Assembly: GCA_026874595.1 (NCBI GenBank)
Contig: CM049314.1
Location: 69,830,300 to 69,894,299 of the forward strand
Direction of reading: 5' to 3'
DNA length: 64,000 nt
Origin: Sipunculus nudus
Taxonomy: Eukaryota; Annelida; Sipuncula; Golfingiida; Sipunculidae
Position numbers and translations under genes: made by a program. A model generated the notes under the pieces. That model ran no database searches. It was not told where the DNA came from and saw nothing but the letters and a program-made list of their open reading frames with translations. Below are positions 58,630 to 64,000 of this stretch, one piece after another (position 1 is the first letter of the stretch; every line of letters begins with the position of its first letter).

Positions 58630-61600
58630 CTAACCCTCACATTTGCAGCTACATAGTCTGGTACAGGTAAGACTGAATCAGTAGCATTTGCACCTTCCAC
58701 GGCATTCCGACTTACATCCACACTTGGTCAGCTGTTGGCAACTATCTGCAATAGGTGGAAGTGTTGTCCAGAAGACCTTCCATGTATCCCCAATCTTTGT
58801 CCACCCCCCAGTCAGCAGGATTCTGTGTTTCTGGTTGACGTAGTATAGGCTGACTCCCTATGCAGCCTGCTTGATAGGCAGCACGCTTTGCATGCTGAAG
58901 TAGTTCTGCCCTCGTTGGAGGAATTGCGTCATAAGACCTCTGCTTTCGAGCAAACATGTCCAGCCTGGCATCATCAACACGTGCAACTGTACTGGACCTG
59001 TCATACATTGTCACCACAAACTTCTCCAAGACCTCCAGATCATCATCATCTACTGCTGGTGGGTACTGGCTGAGCTTGGCAAACACATCAGAAGCCTCAA
59101 CACATACGTCCCAGGTTTGCCATGCTGATTTCTTCCCTTTGCTGCGGAAGCCTGACACAAGATCGCAACCAGTGAAGGCATGAAAGAAGAGTATTCCTTT
59201 GCTTTTTTCTGGTCCTATGGAGTTTAACAAGTCATGTACAGGAAACCATCTCAGGTTTAACCCTTGTCCAAAGGCCATCCACAACTGCAGCAGACCAGTG
59301 TCTTAAAGAACAGGCAGAACACTGATTGCTATGACGAGTACATCTGTGTCAGTGGCTTTCACCATTAATATCTTGCTCCCCCTCTCCACTGCATCCCTGG
59401 CATGTACAAAGATGCGTGTGTCTGCTTCCTCATGACACATGGTGCAATCCCATCAAAGCTGAGCTTGTGGTTGCTGGCAACATCTTGTTCTTTGGTCACA
59501 ATGACCAAGTTGGGTGTAGACATCTGTGCAATCTTGTCAGCCAGGAACCTGAACAGCTCAGTTTTGTTGTCACTGTCTCGCAGGAAGTTCCGCCAGTTTG
59601 AGGGGATTTTGCCCTTGCTTGTCACTCTTTGTCTTACTCCGTGTCCACGCTTTGACCTGGTTTCAGCCTTGAGACTCGATGGCTGGTAGACATCAAACAC
59701 TATGTCTGTTCTCTTGTACTTGGTGGAGTATGCTTTTACTGTGGGGAGCACATCAAACATGGCGTAGTCTTCGAAAGTATTCGAGTTTCGTGGTGACAGG
59801 GTGTTCACCAGTGCTGAATCATCAATGATGATTGTATCAGCCTCTGGTTCCACATCAGGTATGTTAACCTGGCTCTCAAGGATATTTGCAAGCTGGGACT
59901 TCTGACTGGTATATAGCTTCCCGCCTTCACTCAAGACAGCAGGGAACTGCTGGTTCTCATGGCGAAAGAACTCCTGCAGGTCACATTCTCTGCTCTGGCA
60001 TGAGATGAAAAGCTTGGAGAAGAGCTGACAGTCCGTCTTCAGCACTTGCTGCTTTGAAGCATCAGCATAGGCTGGTTCCTGTCTGAAGAAGTCCACCCTA
60101 TTCTTCTTGATTGGATCATAGAAGGTGGTCATTTCCTCATTTTACAGGCCCTTCATGAACTGCTGGAAACGAGTTCTGCCCCTATCATAGTGTGTGCTAA
60201 GCAGTTCAACTGCACTGGGATGAGCGAAATCCTTGGTGTCCAGTGACAGCAGGTCCCCACTCTCTTCTAGAAAAGGATTGCCCAGCTCCTTCCAAACTTG
60301 GGTCAGATTTTTGACTTTCTCAAAAAAATCCTTTGGGCTCGTGGTGTCTGTTCATGGTGGCTTGTTTGTTCTGTAGACTCCTTGGATTCAGATGCTGATT
60401 CGTACTGTGCAACCAGGTGGCTGACCTGAGGACCAGCTATCATCCATCTTCTCAGTGCTGAAGGATCTTCGGTCACACCAACTGCTCCCCCGTCACCTTT
60501 GATGACAGCATTGGCCTGCTCATATGCCTGGTCAATAGCCATTCCAGAAAACTCCCGATTTGACTTGTGATCAACAAACTTTCCACTCTCAAATTCCTTG
60601 GCCAGCTGTGGATGTTTCTCTTTGAGGGTCATCATGTCTCTGAGATGGATGGGGAGCCAGCGTGCATAGTTAAAGTTGTTGTTGGCAAAGAAGTATGGAA
60701 TGAGCTCAGCCAATACCTGGCAGTACAGGTTGAAGTTGGCTTCCCTGAATGCTCGGATAAGTAGTAGAATCACCAGTTCCATGGACAGCACCAAATTCCA
60801 GAACTGAAACTGGGGGCTTTGCAGCTTGCTGCTGTCACTCCAAACATCAAAGCTCAACACTTCCTTATGGTTGTCAGCTGTCTCAATGCAGTAGTCATTG
60901 TAGGCTGCCTTCAAAAGTTGGTAGAGACTACATGCTGTTATCTGATGGGCCTGGCGTGTCTTAGTGATTCTTGCTGCTGATAGGAAAGATTCTGCAGTCC
61001 CAGAGGAAGCCATCCTTGCCTCCACCAGGGCTCCTGTCCAGCCACTCCCCTGCAAAAGCGTTCCAATTGACTTCAGTGCAGCCAACTCAATGTGTAGGCC
61101 TCCAAACATCATGACGAACTTATCCTCACCATACTGCTCAGACCAGTGCCGCTGGATTTGCTTTGCTAATGCATAAATAGGCTGGTCAGCAGTCATGACA
61201 GGTATCTGGCCTGGATTCAGGAAAGACACAGTCTCCTTGACTTTGCCCATGACATGTCTGATCAAAGCAACCGATTGGGCCGGTTCTCGGAAGAGAGGTA
61301 ACATTGATGTTATGCTAACCTCAGTTTCAGGGCTTCTCTTTTTGGAGGCATGGTGGGCTGACCAGGTCAAATTCACTACCCCATCTGTTTCTTTAGTCAC
61401 ACTAACTTTCTCCAGCCACTCATACTCCATTGCCAGTTGTGGTCCTTACAGAGTGGTGCCTGTATTTATCTCCACAGCAAGGTTCTCTGGTGGAGAAGGA
61501 TTCTTCTTGGTGAAGAATGTTGGGCGTATGTTGGTGAAGGAATCAGGCAGTTCTGGAACTGTCTTCACTTTCCCCTCAACATATCTTAGAGGTCCACGGT

Positions 61601-63136
61601 GTTCACCCTGGCTGTCTTTAGTCGGGTGTTGGAAAGCTGAGATGCTGGTGCCATGGAAAAAGGTGGTTGGAGTTGTTGCAGTGGGGCTGTGATCAATGTT
61701 GTCCATGGCTGTTATGGTGAACAACCCTCTTCTCAAAACTTGTGGGCAGACTACCCCATCCTCTTTATACTTGTTGACTGTTGCATCTCCTAGCTGTGCA
61801 GATATTTCCAGTACTCTGTCATACGAAATGCTAAGGCCATGTTCATAAAGCATTTTTACCAGCGTCCTCTTCCTGGTCTTGGCATATATGGACATTCCAA
61901 CGTAGACAGGGAATGGTGTTTCCCAATCTTTGGAATGCCTGTGAGTTGACGCTCCTTCCTTATATCTTGCATAGCAGTTGTACTGCAGAAGCTGTGCAAT
62001 TGCAAGGTCTGACTTGGAGGCACCAAATCTCAGTTGTGATTTGATGTCAGCTCCGTGTTCAATCATGCCCACAAACTGAAGAAGGCTGGGGGGAATGGCC
62101 TCTTCAATACAGTTCTCATTGAAAGTTCAATCAAAGGAAAACTTGTGGTCCAGCATGTGTCTCCTCAAGATCTTGGCTGCTATGGCAAGTGTCATGGCAT
62201 CACTGTATTCAGAGGCTTGTGACAGGGCAAAACCTACATCTCTTTGAAAAGCCAACAGGACATCTCTTCCCTTCTTGTGAGCTTCCAGCTCTGATATTTC
62301 GGCCAACAGCTTGTCCTTCACTCTGGTGGAGTTTACATCAGGTGTCTCCATTCCCAGCTGTTCCAGACGCTGTCTGTACAAGTTGACCATATCTGCAAGC
62401 CTGAATATTGCAGGTCCCTCAGAGCTTGATTTGGTCTCCATTATGTAGGTAACTAGCTCTGAAAATGCCAGTGGGTAGATATCCTGGCTATGACTCTGTT
62501 TCCTCTTTTCAACAATTCTCAGGAAAGCCCTATCTCTATTGTACAGGGCTGTCAAACATGCAGAGTGATACTTCAGCCCCTGTGCTTTTACATCCCCACC
62601 ACTCAGAACTTTTAGGAGTCTTCCATCATTTAGAGTTTTTGCACAGTCATTGAGTCTTTTGTTAAGCTTCATGGTCATGGCATGCCTCAGTTCTGATGCT
62701 GGTTCTTCTTGTTCACAAAGGAAGCACTCAGTCTCCCAACCTTCACGGTTGGTTCTTCGTAGTTTGGTTCGTCCTTCTAACTGAGTACCTTGAGGCCCAG
62801 CCCTTCTCTTTCTTGCCCTGTCCAATTTGGTGTTATTGAATATATATCGGCAGCTCTGGTGGTACTGGGCCTTGTTCCTCCTCAGTGTTTCTTCTATTCC
62901 ACCACCCTCATCCAGTCTAGCTGGATCCAGAAAAAGGGGCATCTCATTGAGGGCATGGAACAGGCGGACATTGGTCGCAAGCATGGTGTATCCATCTTGT
63001 TCCGATGAATTACGTGTAGGCGGAGATTTCAGATCTTCATTGTCCCTGATGTCTTGGCAAATACAACATTTGCTCCAGTCAGTTTTCCATTTAGATGACT
63101 CTGGTGCTGAACTTGCTATCTTGTAGTACTTAAATG
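58630..63136 (-). pseudogene. Broken FEN/XPG-like nuclease + CXC multidomain gene (TE-like family)
   Basis: Transcribed from 63136 down, it keeps about 1,450 codons of one ancestral frame. In order: a CxxC (KCCICQ) to YHQSC module; a second CxxC (ECFLCE) to YHSAC module; a long conserved core (62072-60303) with RHSKDWETPFPVYVG, VCPQVLRRGLFTITAMDNID, ADQPIYALAKQIQ, FGGLHIELAALK and DQAYEQANAVIKGDGGAVG; a PIN/FEN-like domain (59850-59150); and a cysteine-rich CXC tail (58725-58630). Lesions are TGA 62129-62127, TAA 61448-61446, a frameshift near 60310, TAA 60144-60142, a frameshift near 59440, TAA 59305-59303, a frameshift near 58735 and TGA 58680-58678. The open frame starts right after a TAA, with CATTTAAG just before it, so it may begin at a splice acceptor. 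I recall closely similar uncharacterised proteins, in many copies, from cnidarians, molluscs and fish. The nuclease reading is inference. Confidence 0.8.
59150..59850 (-). other. FEN/XPG (PIN-superfamily)-like nuclease domain
   Basis: The motifs line up with the structure-specific 5' nuclease active site in order: an N-terminal Asp in IIIDDSALVN (about 59830); IVFDVYQPSSLKAETRSKRG (about 59700), which parallels the Asp-containing VFDG...P.LK...L..R motif of FEN1; CHEEADTR (59438-59419), matching the E-x-E/A-D pair; TDTDVLV (59357-59337), matching D-x-D; and TGCDLVSGFRSKGKKSAW (59170-59120), matching GxD followed by the helix-hairpin-helix GIG..K. A one-base-class frameshift separates motifs 2 and 3, and a TAA separates 4 and 5. 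All five motifs keep their acidic residues despite the breaks. Confidence 0.6.
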
Positions 63137-63173
63137 GTTACAGGTTAAAAAGAAATCAGCTTTCGGCTTATTT

Positions 63174-63840
63174 CACCTTGAAGATCAAGATCAAGGGCAC
63201 AAGTTTTTAAACTCACTCAAAAGCTTGTAAAATAAACTTGTGTGTCCAAATATATTGAAAAAGTTAAGAAACGTATGTTTGGCTTATTTGACCTTGAATA
63301 TTAAGGTCAAGGTCACATGTTTTCAACCTCATCCATGATAGTTATAAGAAATCCTAGGTTTCTCGTTATTGACCTTGAAGAGTAAGGTCAAGGTCACAAA
63401 TTGTCGACCGTGTCCGAACTATTGATTAAAACAATTTGTGTGTCAAATTTGATAACAAAATAACTTATATTTAATAAATTATGGGGTTCACAAGAATTCT
63501 TGATTTATGCTTGTTTGACCTTGATGATTAAGGTCAAGGTCACAAGTTTTCAACATTATCCGGGATCTTGGTATATATACAGTTCGTGTGTCAAATATTA
63601 AAACAAAATATGCAATATTAAATAAATTGTAGGGTTCACAATAATCCTAAATTTCCCCTGATTTGACCTTGAAAACTATATTCAAGGTCACCAGTTTTCT
63701 GACATGTCTAAGATCATGACATGAGCAACTCGTATACCAAATTTCAGGAAAAAATATCAAATACCTAAAAATTTATGGGTATTAATAAAATCCTAGATTT
63801 TAGCTGATTTGACCTTGAAGGTCAATGTCGAGGTCACCAA
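63174..63840. repeat. Degenerate array with TTGACCTTGA...TCAAGGTCAC cores
   Basis: Six cores at about 63174-63200, 63290-63316, 63371-63397, 63517-63543, 63665-63692 and 63811-63837, the last four spaced 146-148 bp apart. Each is GACCTTGAAGATTAAGGTCA + AGGTCAC or a variant, an inverted repeat with TCAAGGTCA, embedded in diverged ~147-bp units (GTGTCAAAT..AAAAATAT..AATAAATT..GGGTTCACAA). TCAAGGTCA equals the binding site of ERR and NR5A nuclear receptors. Binding is not implied by sequence alone. Confidence 0.8.
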
Positions 63841-64000
63841 TTTTTTCGTCCAATAAGAATTTGGTCCAAACAATACGTGTATAAAATTTCAGGGGAAAAT
63901 ATGCAGTGCTTCAAAAGTTATCACGTTCACTTGAAATCAAGAAGAGACCTCAGTAGACCACAATGACAGAAGACAAGTCTGAAACAAAGGGGGTAGTTAA

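Noticed and set aside
58449-58721. 90-codon minus-strand frame
   Set aside because: Out-of-frame shadow of the CXC tail of the large pseudogene.
61195-61692. 165-codon plus-strand frame
   Set aside because: Antisense shadow of the conserved pseudogene core.

Overview
The window looks like non-coding-rich nuclear DNA of an animal, most likely a mollusc. The grounds are spliced genes with GT..AG introns and a secreted trefoil exon, an intronless rhodopsin-like receptor, very long (AT)n tracts, a Penelope-like retroelement, and dispersed TGACCTTGA/TCAAGGTCA repeats of the kind common in molluscan genomes. The species call is inference from this repeat and gene style. There is no operon structure, prokaryotic signal or CRISPR array. 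No rRNA was seen, and only tRNA-derived repeats rather than intact tRNA genes.

Host genes are few. (1) A minus-strand secreted trefoil (P-type) gene starts at 6014: a signal-peptide exon (6014-5942) joins in matching phase to a symmetrical trefoil exon (5097-4930), with a possible terminal exon at 4676-4573. (2) A possible small secreted peptide lies on the minus strand at 13983-13744. (3) An intact single-exon orphan rhodopsin-like GPCR lies at 29728-30663 and lacks nearly every canonical class A micro-motif.

Mobile DNA and repeats fill the rest. 1-11 kb: candidate MITEs (3331-3681, 6225-6650), a likely solo LTR (9041-9577) and a 36-bp minisatellite. 17.9-23.35 kb: three tandem units of 1.65-1.97 kb carrying 3, 2 and 1 copies of an internal 212-bp repeat. 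23.8-25.2 kb: a decayed satellite. 31.27-32.55 kb: a 61-bp minisatellite whose single-unit relative lies at 43.98 kb. 33.3-34.9 and 45.4-48.9 kb: copies of a segment with a DNA-transposon end and a LINE reverse-transcriptase fragment, two of them in recent tandem duplication. 35.6-41.3 and 50.4-54.95 kb: a large diverged direct duplication. 42.72-42.90 kb: a strong long hairpin. 49.0-50.3 kb: a decayed Penelope-like element with reverse transcriptase and GIY-YIG remnants.

The most interesting segment is 58.63-63.14 kb on the minus strand. It is one ancestral reading frame of about 1,450 codons, now broken by stops and frameshifts. It encodes two tandem CxxC...YHxxC zinc-binding-like modules, a large conserved core, a FEN/XPG (PIN-superfamily)-like nuclease domain with all expected acidic motifs, and a tesmin/CXC-like cysteine-rich tail. 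It resembles a multicopy invertebrate family of unknown function. The adjoining 63.17-63.84 kb holds a degenerate array of TCAAGGTCA-type nuclear-receptor half-sites.
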